Assembly: GCF_014773275.1 (NCBI RefSeq) | Contig: NZ_JACWMW010000003.1 | Coordinates: forward strand, 620,001 to 684,000 | Length of the DNA: 64,000 nt | Source: Mucilaginibacter rigui | GTDB lineage: Bacteria > Bacteroidota > Bacteroidia > Sphingobacteriales > Sphingobacteriaceae | Direction: 5' to 3' | Part shown: one piece after another, positions 34,233 to 42,056 of the stretch | How the letters are laid out: every line of letters starts with the position of its first letter | How positions within the stretch are numbered: the first letter of the stretch is position 1 | Program-made: the position numbers and the translations under genes | Notes under the pieces: generated by a model | What the model was told of the DNA's origin: nothing | The model's database searches: none | What the model saw: the letters and a program-made list of their open reading frames with translations, nothing else

Positions 34233-35348
34233 ATGAAGAACCGTATTGTTACCTGCCTTGCATTATTGGCAGCAGTTGTTATTACATCATGTAAAGATGC
34301 CACCACGTTTACCATATCGGGAACATTGAGCAATGTTGGCGGCATTAAAAAAGTGTACCTGCTGGCGGCAGATAGTGCACAAGTATCTATTATCGATTCG
34401 ACCAGCGTAGGCTCAGGTAACAATTTTACCTTTAAACACAATGCGCCTTACGCTAATTTGTATAAACTGCGTATTGGTAGTAACATATATGATATTGTTG
34501 CGCAAAATGGCGATAATATCACCTTTAAAACAGATCTGGCTGATGTAAGCCATTCGTACGAGGTAAGCGGATCAGAAACATCCGAAAAAATTAAGGAGTT
34601 TAATAAAATAAGCAACCTATATGGAGAGAAGAACAGCAAGCTATCTGACGAGTACACAGCCAAATCATCCGCATTGGGCCATGAGTCTGATTCATTGTTG
34701 AAGATTTATGTGCCGCAATTCCAAAAAAATATTGCCGATTACAGCACCGAGATCTTGAAATTTGTTAACGCCAATAAAAAATCACTTGCAGGCTTTTACG
34801 CGGCCACCTCATTGGATCAGTATAAGTATGAGCAGCAACTGGTTGCTTATGCCGATGATATAAAGGATGACTTTAAAGATAACCCATCGGTACAAACCTT
34901 TTTAAAGCAAATGGCTGCGGTAAAACCAATATCGGTAGGGCATAAAGCGCCTGAATTTACTATTAAAAGCATTGATGATAAAGAGGTGAAATTATCAGAC
35001 TATAAAGGCAAGTATGTAATGCTCGATTTTTGGGCATCATGGTGTGGCCCTTGCCGTCAGGAAAACCCTAACGTGGTAAAACAATATGCCGCTTATAAAG
35101 ATAAAGGCTTTAACATATTGGGTATATCGTTAGATACCGAGAAAAAAGACTGGCAACAGGCTATTAATGCCGATAAGTTAAGTTGGGCGCATGTTTCTGA
35201 TCTACAAAGGTTTGAAGGCCCTACAGAACGCCTCTACCATATCGAAGCTATCCCGTCTAACTTTATAATTGATCCGCAGGGTACCATAGTTGCAAAGAAT
35301 GTAACCGGTGCCGATCTTGAATATTTTTTAAAGAAAACATTTAAATAA
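34233..35348 (+). CDS. TlpA-like thiol-disulfide oxidoreductase lipoprotein (DUF4369)
   Basis: 371 residues: lipobox ending at Cys (VVITSCKDA), an N-terminal DUF4369 beta domain (about 25-120), a helical linker, and a C-terminal thioredoxin fold with the redox motif WASWCGPCRQENPNVV. It probably reduces or oxidises cysteines of exported proteins. A paralogue with WCLPCR lies at 59089. It follows gatB by three bases, an unusual pairing with no evident functional link. Confidence 0.85.
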   Translation: MKNRIVTCLALLAAVVITSCKDATTFTISGTLSNVGGIKKVYLLAADSAQVSIIDSTSVGSGNNFTFKHNAPYANLYKLRIGSNIYDIVAQNGDNITFKTDLADVSHSYEVSGSETSEKIKEFNKISNLYGEKNSKLSDEYTAKSSALGHESDSLLKIYVPQFQKNIADYSTEILKFVNANKKSLAGFYAATSLDQYKYEQQLVAYADDIKDDFKDNPSVQTFLKQMAAVKPISVGHKAPEFTIKSIDDKEVKLSDYKGKYVMLDFWASWCGPCRQENPNVVKQYAAYKDKGFNILGISLDTEKKDWQQAINADKLSWAHVSDLQRFEGPTERLYHIEAIPSNFIIDPQGTIVAKNVTGADLEYFLKKTFK

Positions 35349-35451
35349 CCTCAATTAAAGGTTAACTTTTGGCGCTATTTAACAATTTGTTAATATTAAA
35401 TTAACTGTAAGCTTCTATTAAGGTTATACATTTATGCCAAAATAAATATAC

Positions 35452-36138
35452 ATGAGCACCAGCAAACAAAAGATATTAATTGTTGACGACGAACCGGATA
35501 TTTTAGAGCTGATTGAGTATAACCTGAAGAAAGAAGGTTACCAGGTATATTCGGCACGTAACGGGCAGGAGGCTGTAGCCGAAGCCAAACGCACACAGCC
35601 GGACCTGATCGTATTAGATATAATGATGCCAAAGATGGACGGCATTGAAGCATGCCGCATTATGCGCACAATGCCCGAGTTTAAAAATACCTTTATGGTA
35701 TTCCTTACTGCCCGCAGCGAAGAGTACTCTGAAATTGCAGGTTTTAATGTTGGAGCCGATGATTACATAGCTAAACCAATTAAGCCACGCGCATTGGTTA
35801 GCCGTATAAATGCCATCCTACGCCGCAACACACCACCCGAAGAAGTTACCGATAACAAACTGGAAATTGCCGACCTGGTAATTGACCGCGAAGCATACCT
35901 GGTTTATAAAAAAGGAGTTAAGGTGGTATTAGCCAAAAAGGAATTTGAGTTATTATACTTGCTGGCCTCAAAACCCGGAAAAGTTTATACCCGCGAGGTG
36001 ATATTGAAAAACATTTGGGAAGATTCGGTAGTGGTTACCAACCGTACCATTGACGTGCATGTACGTAAACTGCGCGAAAAACTCGGCGATGATTGCGTAT
36101 CAACCGTAAAAGGTGTAGGCTACAAATTTGAAGCATAA
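35452..36138 (+). CDS. OmpR/PhoB-type response regulator
   Basis: 228 residues: receiver domain with the acidic pair DDEPD near 9-13, phosphoacceptor Asp in LIVLDIMMPKMDG, the Thr/Lys positions FLTARSEE and ADDYIAKPIKP, then a winged-helix DNA-binding domain (KEFELLYLLASKPGKVYTRE, and TIDVHVRKLREKLGDD near the end). No histidine kinase is adjacent, so its partner lies elsewhere. The gene is followed directly by a terminator. Confidence 0.9.
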   Translation: MSTSKQKILIVDDEPDILELIEYNLKKEGYQVYSARNGQEAVAEAKRTQPDLIVLDIMMPKMDGIEACRIMRTMPEFKNTFMVFLTARSEEYSEIAGFNVGADDYIAKPIKPRALVSRINAILRRNTPPEEVTDNKLEIADLVIDREAYLVYKKGVKVVLAKKEFELLYLLASKPGKVYTREVILKNIWEDSVVVTNRTIDVHVRKLREKLGDDCVSTVKGVGYKFEA

Positions 36139-36174
36139 AAAAAGCCTTCCCAATAATCGGGAGGGCTTTTTTTG
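36137..36174. terminator. Terminator after response regulator
   Basis: Stem AAAAAAAGCCTTCCC / GGGAGGGCTTTTTTT with one wobble and an 8-base loop, then more T. It also faces the convergent H1-like gene. Confidence 0.85.
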
Positions 36175-36185
36175 TTATATAGCAT

Positions 36186-36695
36186 TTATGCCTTTTTTGC
36201 GGCAGCTACTTTTCTTTTTGCAGTGGCGGCAGGCTTGGCTACTGCTGCTTTTGCAGCAGCAACTTTAGGGGTGGCCGCTTTTTTTACAGCAGCAACTTCG
36301 GTTTTAGCCTTATCTGTAACGTCTTTAGCTTTGGTTGCGGCCTTTGCTTTTACATCGGTAGTCGTTTTTTTGGCTGCGGCTGTAGTGGATTTAGCTTTAT
36401 CAGTTACAGCCTTCGCCTTAACAGCGGCTTTCTCTTTTACTTCGGCAACTTCTTTTTTGGCTTCGGTGGTAATGGTAGCCACTTTTTTAGCAACGGCGGT
36501 TTTAGCGGCAGTAGCTTTTTTGGCAACAGGTTTCTTTTTAGCGACTACCGATTCTTTGATATCGTCAATTTTGTCTTCCGCTTTTTCTTTCAGGTCTTCG
36601 GCGGTTTCTTTTGTGCCGTCCCAAAATTCTTCGATGGTTTCTTTTATCTTTTCAAAGAAGCCCTTTTCTTCGGGCTGTGTTTTTTTTGTGCTCAT
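36186..36695 (-). CDS. Histone H1-like Lys/Ala-rich protein
   Basis: 169 residues. The N-terminus (1-50) is charged and helical (KIKETIEEFWDGTKETAEDL), followed by about 115 residues almost entirely Ala, Lys, Val and Thr in KKA/AAK repeats, much like bacterial histone H1 homologues (HctA/BpH1-like). The tail ends KRKVAAAKKA. Such proteins bind DNA without sequence specificity. The acidic helical N-terminus is unusual and might instead suggest a stress-related, LEA-like coiled coil. Confidence in DNA binding is moderate. Confidence 0.7.
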   Translation of the reverse strand: MSTKKTQPEEKGFFEKIKETIEEFWDGTKETAEDLKEKAEDKIDDIKESVVAKKKPVAKKATAAKTAVAKKVATITTEAKKEVAEVKEKAAVKAKAVTDKAKSTTAAAKKTTTDVKAKAATKAKDVTDKAKTEVAAVKKAATPKVAAAKAAVAKPAATAKRKVAAAKKA

Positions 36696-36789
36696 GCTGT
36701 TTTTATTTAGGTAGATGATAGATAGGTATTTAACATTAGTGGATTATATTTGTTTTGTGGCCATATGTAGCAATTAATTTAATTAACCG

Positions 36790-36797
36790 TATTTTTG
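36790..36797 (+). promoter_or_regulatory. -7 element TATTTTTG right before rluA-like start
   Basis: Exact TAnnTTTG match ending six bases before the ATG at 36804. Transcription would start at about that ATG, giving a leaderless message. The alternative TTG start at 36795 would lie inside the promoter. Confidence 0.5.
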
Positions 36798-36803
36798 CCG
36801 GCT

Positions 36804-37523
36804 ATGAAGTTTCCAAAGTTTGCCGACCTGATACTGTTTGAAGATGATGATGTAATAGTGGTGAATAAACCACCGTTCATTAGCTCGTTGGATGAGAGGG
36901 AAGGCGGCGAGGTCAATATGCTGCGCCTGGCTAAACAATATACCGAGGATGCGCAGATATGTCACCGCCTTGATAAAGAGACCTCAGGTGCGCTTATTAT
37001 AGCCAAAAACCCGGAGGCTTATCGTAGTGTATCTATGCAGTTTGAACGCCGTAAGGTAAAGAAGGTTTACCATGCGGTAATTGATGGTACGCATGTTTTT
37101 GAAAACTTGCTGATAGATCTGCCTATCCTTAACGTAGGTAAGGGTAATGTAACCATAAGCCGCCAGGAAGGCAAACGCGCCGAAACCTGGTTCCAGTCAT
37201 TAAAATATTTTAAACATTATACATTGGTTGAGTGCCGCCCGGTTACAGGGCGTATGCACCAGATCCGTATACATCTGGCAACACAGCGGGCATCAATTGC
37301 AGGTGATGAAATGTACAAAGGGCAGCCGGTATTTCTTTCAAAAATAAAACGCAAGTATATACTTGGGAAAGATCAGGAAGAGTTACCTATTATGAAACGC
37401 TTTGCGTTACACGCTTTTGAAGTTAGTTTTAAGCTACCATCAGGCAAGGACATTACCGTGCACGCGCCGTACCCAAAAGATTTTGAAACACTGCTTAAAC
37501 TGCTCGATAAGTTTGACAGTTAG
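36804..37523 (+). CDS. RluA-family pseudouridine synthase
   Basis: 239 residues from ATG 36804 (MKFPKFADLILFEDDD). It isomerises specific uridines in rRNA or tRNA. Catalytic-domain features: the active-site Asp in HRLDKETSGALIIAK (about 53-67), VYHAVIDG, and the C-terminal GRMHQIRIHLA motif shared by RluA-type enzymes. There is no N-terminal S4 RNA-binding domain, so it is the short form. Followed by a perfect 19-base-stem terminator shared with the mini-lipoprotein gene. Confidence 0.9.
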   Translation: MKFPKFADLILFEDDDVIVVNKPPFISSLDEREGGEVNMLRLAKQYTEDAQICHRLDKETSGALIIAKNPEAYRSVSMQFERRKVKKVYHAVIDGTHVFENLLIDLPILNVGKGNVTISRQEGKRAETWFQSLKYFKHYTLVECRPVTGRMHQIRIHLATQRASIAGDEMYKGQPVFLSKIKRKYILGKDQEELPIMKRFALHAFEVSFKLPSGKDITVHAPYPKDFETLLKLLDKFDS

Positions 37524-37570
37524 CAATAAAAACGCCCCTTGCAAAATATGTAAGGGGCGTTTTTATTGCT
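37522..37570. terminator. Perfect bidirectional terminator
   Basis: 19-base perfect stem AGCAATAAAAACGCCCCTT / AAGGGGCGTTTTTATTGCT with an 11-base loop; A-tract and T-tract on both arms serve the convergent genes. Confidence 0.92.
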
Positions 37571-37572
37571 AA

Positions 37573-37785
37573 CTATCTTGTAAGCGGATCTGGTGGAACT
37601 GTATCTCTTTTTATTAAATTTTGATGCGGATCTGGTGGAACGGTGTCCCTGATTGCCTTGAAGCCAGATTTTGTGCTCTCTAAACTATTAGTGTTAGTTT
37701 TTTTTGTTGGTGCTGTGTTTTCTTTCTGGCAGGCAGAAACACCAATCACAATAACAGATAGTACTATGTAACCGATTTTTTTCAT
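37573..37785 (-). CDS. 70-residue lipoprotein with RDTVPPDP repeats
   Basis: Tiny lipoprotein, not recognised. Signal peptide and lipobox end at C19 (IGVSACQKEN). After a Thr/Asn/Ser-rich spacer the octapeptide RDTVPPDP occurs twice, 14 residues apart, and the protein ends three residues after the second copy. At DNA level the repeat is a 16-base identical segment (37584-37599 and 37626-37641). It is transcribed away from the TPR/DHp gene at 37923 and ends in a strong shared terminator. It could be a structural lipoprotein or a precursor of a short exported peptide; neither is supported beyond its form. Confidence 0.65.
   Translation of the reverse strand: MKKIGYIVLSVIVIGVSACQKENTAPTKKTNTNSLESTKSGFKAIRDTVPPDPHQNLIKRDTVPPDPLTR
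37584..37641 (-). repeat. 42-base-period direct repeat in the mini-lipoprotein
   Basis: Two identical 16-base copies of GCGGATCTGGTGGAAC (plus-strand reading), spaced 42 bases apart and in frame, encode the two TVPPDP cores. Confidence 0.8.
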
Positions 37786-37872
37786 ATTGATATTAAATAA
37801 CTGTTCTAAATTTTCGCAAAAGTATAAATTAATTTATTATACGTAAACACTATTTAAAATGTTGCAATACTA

Positions 37873-37880
37873 TATCTTTG
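37873..37880 (+). promoter_or_regulatory. -7 element TATCTTTG for TPR/DHp gene
   Basis: Exact match; it lies over the longest possible frame start (37878), which supports the later start at 37923 and a leader of about 36 bases. Confidence 0.55.
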
Positions 37881-37922
37881 TTTTTATCAAAGGCTTCTGT
37901 AAATTTAGTGAAAAATCAATGT

Positions 37923-39434
37923 ATGCTTAAAAAGCCTGGCATTGCTCTCCTCTTAATTATTTTATTCTTACAAGTTGTGCGTGTTAACGCGCGACAGACA
38001 CCTGCTGTCCAATCATCACAACATATTATTGATAAAGATACTCTGATCGCTATTCTTTCGCAAAAGGATGGCTTTTTGCGCGAAAAACGATTAATATCAT
38101 TTACCAAAACATGTATTCAAAAATCAGATAGCGGCAAATTGTTGGCTGTAGAAGATACCTTGAATAATTTTTTTATAAAATATAATTTATCTAATAAGGG
38201 CATTTTCACCTATTTTATTAGCAGCCTTACCTTTACCAGGAAACATGACCTTAAACAAGCCGAGCTATATATGACAAAAGCTGTGCAGCTTGCAGAAAAG
38301 GAAAGTCAGGATTATATGGCCTTTCAAATGCTCAGTCACCTTGGTTTTATCCAAACAGATAAAGGGGATTATATTGGTGCTATTTATAATTATCGCCTTG
38401 CAACCATCAAAATAAGGAAACTGAAGGATAAGTTTAAGGATAACCGTCGTGAAGCGGCATTGAACATAAATATTTCCGATCTTTTTTATAAATCGGGTTT
38501 ATATGCACAATCACTCAATTATCTTGATAACGCTTGGGGGTTATTGCAAAAAGATACTACGGGCAAACAACTTTTATCAAGTGCTATACTTTATAACAAG
38601 TCTGAGAATTTTTTCAGGATGAATAAGATAGATTCGTTAAAAAGATACCATGCTTTACTTGTAAGCCCTGGTAATAAAAATTATAAAATTTTTACTTACC
38701 GCCAGCGTACCGCTTATTATATAACCTTGTTGCAGCATAATTACAATTTGGCAATAAAGCAGATTAAAGAATTGCAAAAAAACAAAGATTATGCGCCTAA
38801 CGACCTTGATGAGCAGCACCTTGCCGACGCTTATTATATGAGCGGGCAATTAGATTCTGCAAAATTTATAATTGAAAAGATACTTGCAACAGCAACAGAA
38901 AGCCACCAGCCCGAAGCGAAATTTCACCTGTATGAAACTTTGGCCCGCATAGCTGAAAAGAAAGGTGATTATAAAACATCTTCATATAACTTTATGCTGG
39001 CGCTTAAAAACGCACAGGAAAATAACATTCGTTTAACGCAGGTAGGTAGTATATCATCCCAAATAAAAATTGATGAAACCGAAAGTTCATATCTGCAAAA
39101 AGCTGAGGTTTACAGGAGAGAACGCTTATGGTTGCTGTTTATAGTACTAATTGCCGCTTTAAGCATAATAGTAATTGCATTGTTTTACCGCAACGTAAAG
39201 CAAAAGCGGCATTATGAAAAACTTTTATATGAAGCCAAAAAGGAAGAGCTTGCATTTATAAACTCGCACGAGGTACGCAAGCACCTAACCAATATACTGG
39301 GTATGATAGATATACTAAAGCACAGCAAAAACAAGCTGGATGATTATATTCAGCTTGAAGAGTACCTGTATCAATCGGCATCCCTGCTTGACGACTCTAT
39401 TAAAAATATTTCAGAAAAATTAAACGAAGAGTAG
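37923..39434 (+). CDS. TPR sensor with DHp-like helix but no kinase ATPase domain
   Basis: 503 residues from ATG 37923, where a signal peptide (MLKKPGIALLLIILFLQ) begins. The exported part (about 25-400) is helical with tetratricopeptide-like units (AELYMTKAVQLAEKE, GAIYNYRLATIKIRKLKD). A single membrane helix follows at about 402-422, then a coiled linker and a segment FINSHEVRKHLTNILGMID around H449. This resembles the phosphoacceptor helix of histidine kinases (SHEVR motif), yet the protein ends about 55 residues later with no HATPase domain. It may be a phospho-accepting or dimerising partner of another kinase, or a shortened kinase. Confidence 0.75.
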   Translation: MLKKPGIALLLIILFLQVVRVNARQTPAVQSSQHIIDKDTLIAILSQKDGFLREKRLISFTKTCIQKSDSGKLLAVEDTLNNFFIKYNLSNKGIFTYFISSLTFTRKHDLKQAELYMTKAVQLAEKESQDYMAFQMLSHLGFIQTDKGDYIGAIYNYRLATIKIRKLKDKFKDNRREAALNINISDLFYKSGLYAQSLNYLDNAWGLLQKDTTGKQLLSSAILYNKSENFFRMNKIDSLKRYHALLVSPGNKNYKIFTYRQRTAYYITLLQHNYNLAIKQIKELQKNKDYAPNDLDEQHLADAYYMSGQLDSAKFIIEKILATATESHQPEAKFHLYETLARIAEKKGDYKTSSYNFMLALKNAQENNIRLTQVGSISSQIKIDETESSYLQKAEVYRRERLWLLFIVLIAALSIIVIALFYRNVKQKRHYEKLLYEAKKEELAFINSHEVRKHLTNILGMIDILKHSKNKLDDYIQLEEYLYQSASLLDDSIKNISEKLNEE

Positions 39435-39443
39435 GATTGCAAA

Positions 39444-39881
39444 TTATTCACTTACAATCAAAGTGTTTTCACGCCCAATAATATCTGCAATACTGGTTTC
39501 TGATAAAATTTTAAGCGACGCATCGCGTACCTCAATAAACACATCGCGTATACCGCAAGTATGCTCCTGGTGGCATTCATCACAACGGTGGTAAAAGTTA
39601 AGGCTTGCGCAAGGTACCATAGCTATAGGCCCGTCGGTAATACGCATAATACTTACCAGGAAAATTTCCTTGGGGTCTTTGTTTAGACTGTAACCACCGC
39701 CCGCACCTTTTTTGCTATATAGGAAACCAGCGTTACGAAGGTCGAGCAGGATCTGCTCCAAAAACTTTTTTGGGATTTTCTCAAGTTCGGCAATTCTTGA
39801 TATTTGCATAGGTGGTTTGTCCATGTTCTTGCCCATGACAACTAGCGCCTTTATCGCGTATTTAGTTTTTTTGGATAGCAT
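39444..39881 (-). CDS. Rrf2-family iron-sulfur-type regulator
   Basis: 145 residues: an N-terminal winged helix (MLSKKTKYAIKALVVMGKN, then ISRIAELEKIPKKFLEQIL) and the glycine-rich wing KKGAGGGYSLNKDP. The C-terminal region has a Cys group (CASLNFYHRCDECHQEHTC), with more cysteines than the three of IscR/NsrR, suggesting Fe-S cluster sensing. An exact minus-strand TAACTTTG lies about 16 bases upstream, and a perfect ACAAATTTGT palindrome follows it, a possible autoregulatory operator. Confidence 0.85.
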   Translation of the reverse strand: MLSKKTKYAIKALVVMGKNMDKPPMQISRIAELEKIPKKFLEQILLDLRNAGFLYSKKGAGGGYSLNKDPKEIFLVSIMRITDGPIAMVPCASLNFYHRCDECHQEHTCGIRDVFIEVRDASLKILSETSIADIIGRENTLIVSE

Positions 39882-39897
39882 TTATAAATATAGTACA

Positions 39898-39905
39898 CAA
39901 AGTTA
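39898..39905 (-). promoter_or_regulatory. -7 element TAACTTTG for rrf2
   Basis: The plus strand reads CAAAGTTA. Predicted leader of only about 10 bases. Confidence 0.55.
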
Positions 39906-39910
39906 CATAA

Positions 39911-39920
39911 ACAAATTTGT
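39911..39920. promoter_or_regulatory. Possible Rrf2 operator palindrome
   Basis: Perfect 10-base palindrome ACAAATTTGT just upstream of the -7 element of the Rrf2 gene, in the 69-base gap before the SelW-like gene's 3' end. Placement suits repression by the encoded regulator; no experimental support. Confidence 0.35.
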
Positions 39921-39950
39921 ACAACATAATATGCAAACATAGTATTTAGC

Positions 39951-40229
39951 TTACACTTTGTCTGAATGCCCCAGGCTTTTATCCAGGCATATTATATCGC
40001 GTACCAATTGCTTCAACTCTTTTATATCAGGGAAACGGCCTTGCTCTTTTCTGTCAAATATCACTGCCTCATTAATGCGAATGTTGTAATTGCCCGATGT
40101 GTGGCTTGGTTGCAGCGTTACGCCGTAAACATCTTCACTAAAAGTAGTGAGTAACTCTTGCGCCATATATGCCGCGCGCATAAGCCAGTTACATTTTGGG
40201 CAATACTCAATAGTGATGGTTGGTTTCAT
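39951..40229 (-). CDS. SelW/Rdx-family thioredoxin-like protein
   Basis: 92 residues of the SelT/SelW/SelH family. The redox motif is CPKC (EYCPKCNWLMRAAYMAQELL near 8-27), in the position where selenocysteine is found in some animals. The GNYNIRINEAVIFDRKEQGRFPDIKELKQLVRD stretch, in pieces, is the family's conserved C-terminal half. Function in bacteria is uncertain, probably thiol redox. It lies upstream of Rrf2 on the same strand and may share its transcript. Confidence 0.85.
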   Translation of the reverse strand: MKPTITIEYCPKCNWLMRAAYMAQELLTTFSEDVYGVTLQPSHTSGNYNIRINEAVIFDRKEQGRFPDIKELKQLVRDIICLDKSLGHSDKV

Positions 40230-40348
40230 GCCGATTTAAATTGTAAAAAAATATTTATTAATGTGTCGTTTTGACATAATGATTGTTTTATGAAATAAAA
40301 TTTATTAATTTCATCATCAATAAACCACCCAATTATAAAATAAAATTC

Positions 40349-41974
40349 ATGAAAAAAAGCATATTGTTTTTGATGCTGCAGTTAGCCTGTATTATAACAT
40401 TTGCCCAGGTACAGGTTAAAACCGCTAATGGGATTGTTGAAAGCGTAACCGAAAAATCGGGTGTTAACAGTTTTAAGGGTATCCCTTTTGCACAGCCACC
40501 CATTGGTGAATTACGTTGGAAGGAACCACAACCGGTAAACGATTGGAAAGGCGTGCGCAAATGTGATGCGTTTGGATACAACGCCATGCAGAAAAAAGTT
40601 TTTGGTGATATGGGTTTTCGTTCGCCGGGTATGAGCGAAGATTGCTTGTACCTGAATGTTTGGGTGCCTGCAAAACCATCAAAAACTAAACTGCCTGTGC
40701 TGGTTTACTTTTACGGAGGGGGCTTTGTAGCGGGTGATGGATCTGAAGCACGATATGACGGCGAAAGTATGGCGAAAAGAGGCATTATTACCTTAACTGT
40801 AAATTACAGGTTAGGTGTATTTGGCTTTATGGCCCACCCGGAATTGACCAAAGAATCGAAACATCATTCTTCGGGTAATTACGGCCTGCTTGATCAGAAC
40901 GCAGCGCTGCGCTGGGTGCAAAAAAATATTGCCGCCTTTGGTGGCGACCCTAACAGGGTAACTATAGCCGGAGAATCTGCCGGCTCCATGTCTGTATCCG
41001 CTCAAATGGTATCGCCATTATCAAAGCACTTAATAGCGGGTGCTATCGGCGAGAGCGGGGCTATGTTTAAACCTTTGGCACCCGCAACGCTTAATACAGC
41101 TGAAAGCAACGGTATTAAATTTGGCGAAAAAGCAGAAGCTACCACTTTGGCTGCATTGCGTGCTATCCCCGCTGACCAGTTATTGGAATTAGCCTCTAAA
41201 CCCGGTACACCGCCAACCGGCTTTGTGATGGATGGTTATTTTTTTGATAAAATGCCTTCAGAAACGTTCATGGCGGGCGAACAGGCTAATGTACCATTGC
41301 TGGTAGGGTGGAATTCGGCAGAAATACCTTACCAGGCCTTTATGTATGGCAGCGCCCCAACGCCCGAGAATTATTTGAAACAATTAAACATGTTTTATAA
41401 GGATAAGGCAAATGAAGTGCTTAAGCTGTATCCGGGTGCTACAGAAGATGAGGTAATTAAATCGGCTACGGAATTGGCGAGCGACCGGTTTATTGTTTAT
41501 GCTACCTGGAAATGGGCCGATACACATGCAAAAACAAGCGGTAAGCCGGTTTATAGATATATTTTCTCAAAAGCTAAACCGCCTGTTACCGCAGCAATGG
41601 CTAATTTAACGCCGGGCCTTGCAGGTGGTGTTAATAAAAGTACCGAAGCAGAAAAGGCTAAACCTAAAGGGCCGCAACCGTATAACGGCGCACCCCATGC
41701 TTTTGAAATAGAATATGCTATGGGCAACCTGGCTACTAATAAAATGTATGAATGGACTGCTGCAGATTATAAGGTATCTGATATAATGGAAAGCTATTTT
41801 GCCAACTTTATAAAAAATGGTAACCCTAACGGCGCTACATTACCAAAATGGAACGCTAATACTAAAGGAGGCCCTGTTACCTTTATGAACATAGATGTAA
41901 ATACCGTATTAGAAAAGGAAAGTACACAACTTAAGGGCAGGTATATGTTTTTAGATAAAGAATATTCGAAGTAG
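40349..41974 (+). CDS. Secreted type-B carboxylesterase
   Basis: 541 residues from ATG 40349, where a signal peptide begins (MKKSILFLMLQLACIITFAQ). Family features: GIPFAQPPIGELRWKEP near 47-63, EDCLYLNVWVP, the oxyanion-hole FYGGGF, the nucleophile in TIAGESAGSMSV, and the active-site His in GAPHAFEIEYAMG near the end. It hydrolyses esters of unknown identity, probably in the periplasm. Single gene, ended by a near-perfect terminator shared with lpdA. Confidence 0.9.
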   Translation: MKKSILFLMLQLACIITFAQVQVKTANGIVESVTEKSGVNSFKGIPFAQPPIGELRWKEPQPVNDWKGVRKCDAFGYNAMQKKVFGDMGFRSPGMSEDCLYLNVWVPAKPSKTKLPVLVYFYGGGFVAGDGSEARYDGESMAKRGIITLTVNYRLGVFGFMAHPELTKESKHHSSGNYGLLDQNAALRWVQKNIAAFGGDPNRVTIAGESAGSMSVSAQMVSPLSKHLIAGAIGESGAMFKPLAPATLNTAESNGIKFGEKAEATTLAALRAIPADQLLELASKPGTPPTGFVMDGYFFDKMPSETFMAGEQANVPLLVGWNSAEIPYQAFMYGSAPTPENYLKQLNMFYKDKANEVLKLYPGATEDEVIKSATELASDRFIVYATWKWADTHAKTSGKPVYRYIFSKAKPPVTAAMANLTPGLAGGVNKSTEAEKAKPKGPQPYNGAPHAFEIEYAMGNLATNKMYEWTAADYKVSDIMESYFANFIKNGNPNGATLPKWNANTKGGPVTFMNIDVNTVLEKESTQLKGRYMFLDKEYSK

Positions 41975-42000
41975 TTTGTAATTATACAAACAGCTGTAAT

Positions 42001-42041
42001 AATAAAGGGCGCAAAGATCTGATCTTTGCGCCCTTTTATTT
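42001..42041. terminator. Bidirectional terminator, esterase / lpdA
   Basis: Stem AATAAAGGGCGCAAAGATC / GATCTTTGCGCCCTTTTATT, nearly perfect, between the convergent genes. Confidence 0.9.
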
Positions 42042-42056
42042 AACTGAGGACACTAT

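Noticed and set aside
36172..36714. Plus-strand hydrophobic frame opposite the H1-like gene
   Set aside because: Its Ala/Phe/Ser-rich sequence is simply the complement of Lys/Ala codons; the minus frame has the sensible composition and start.
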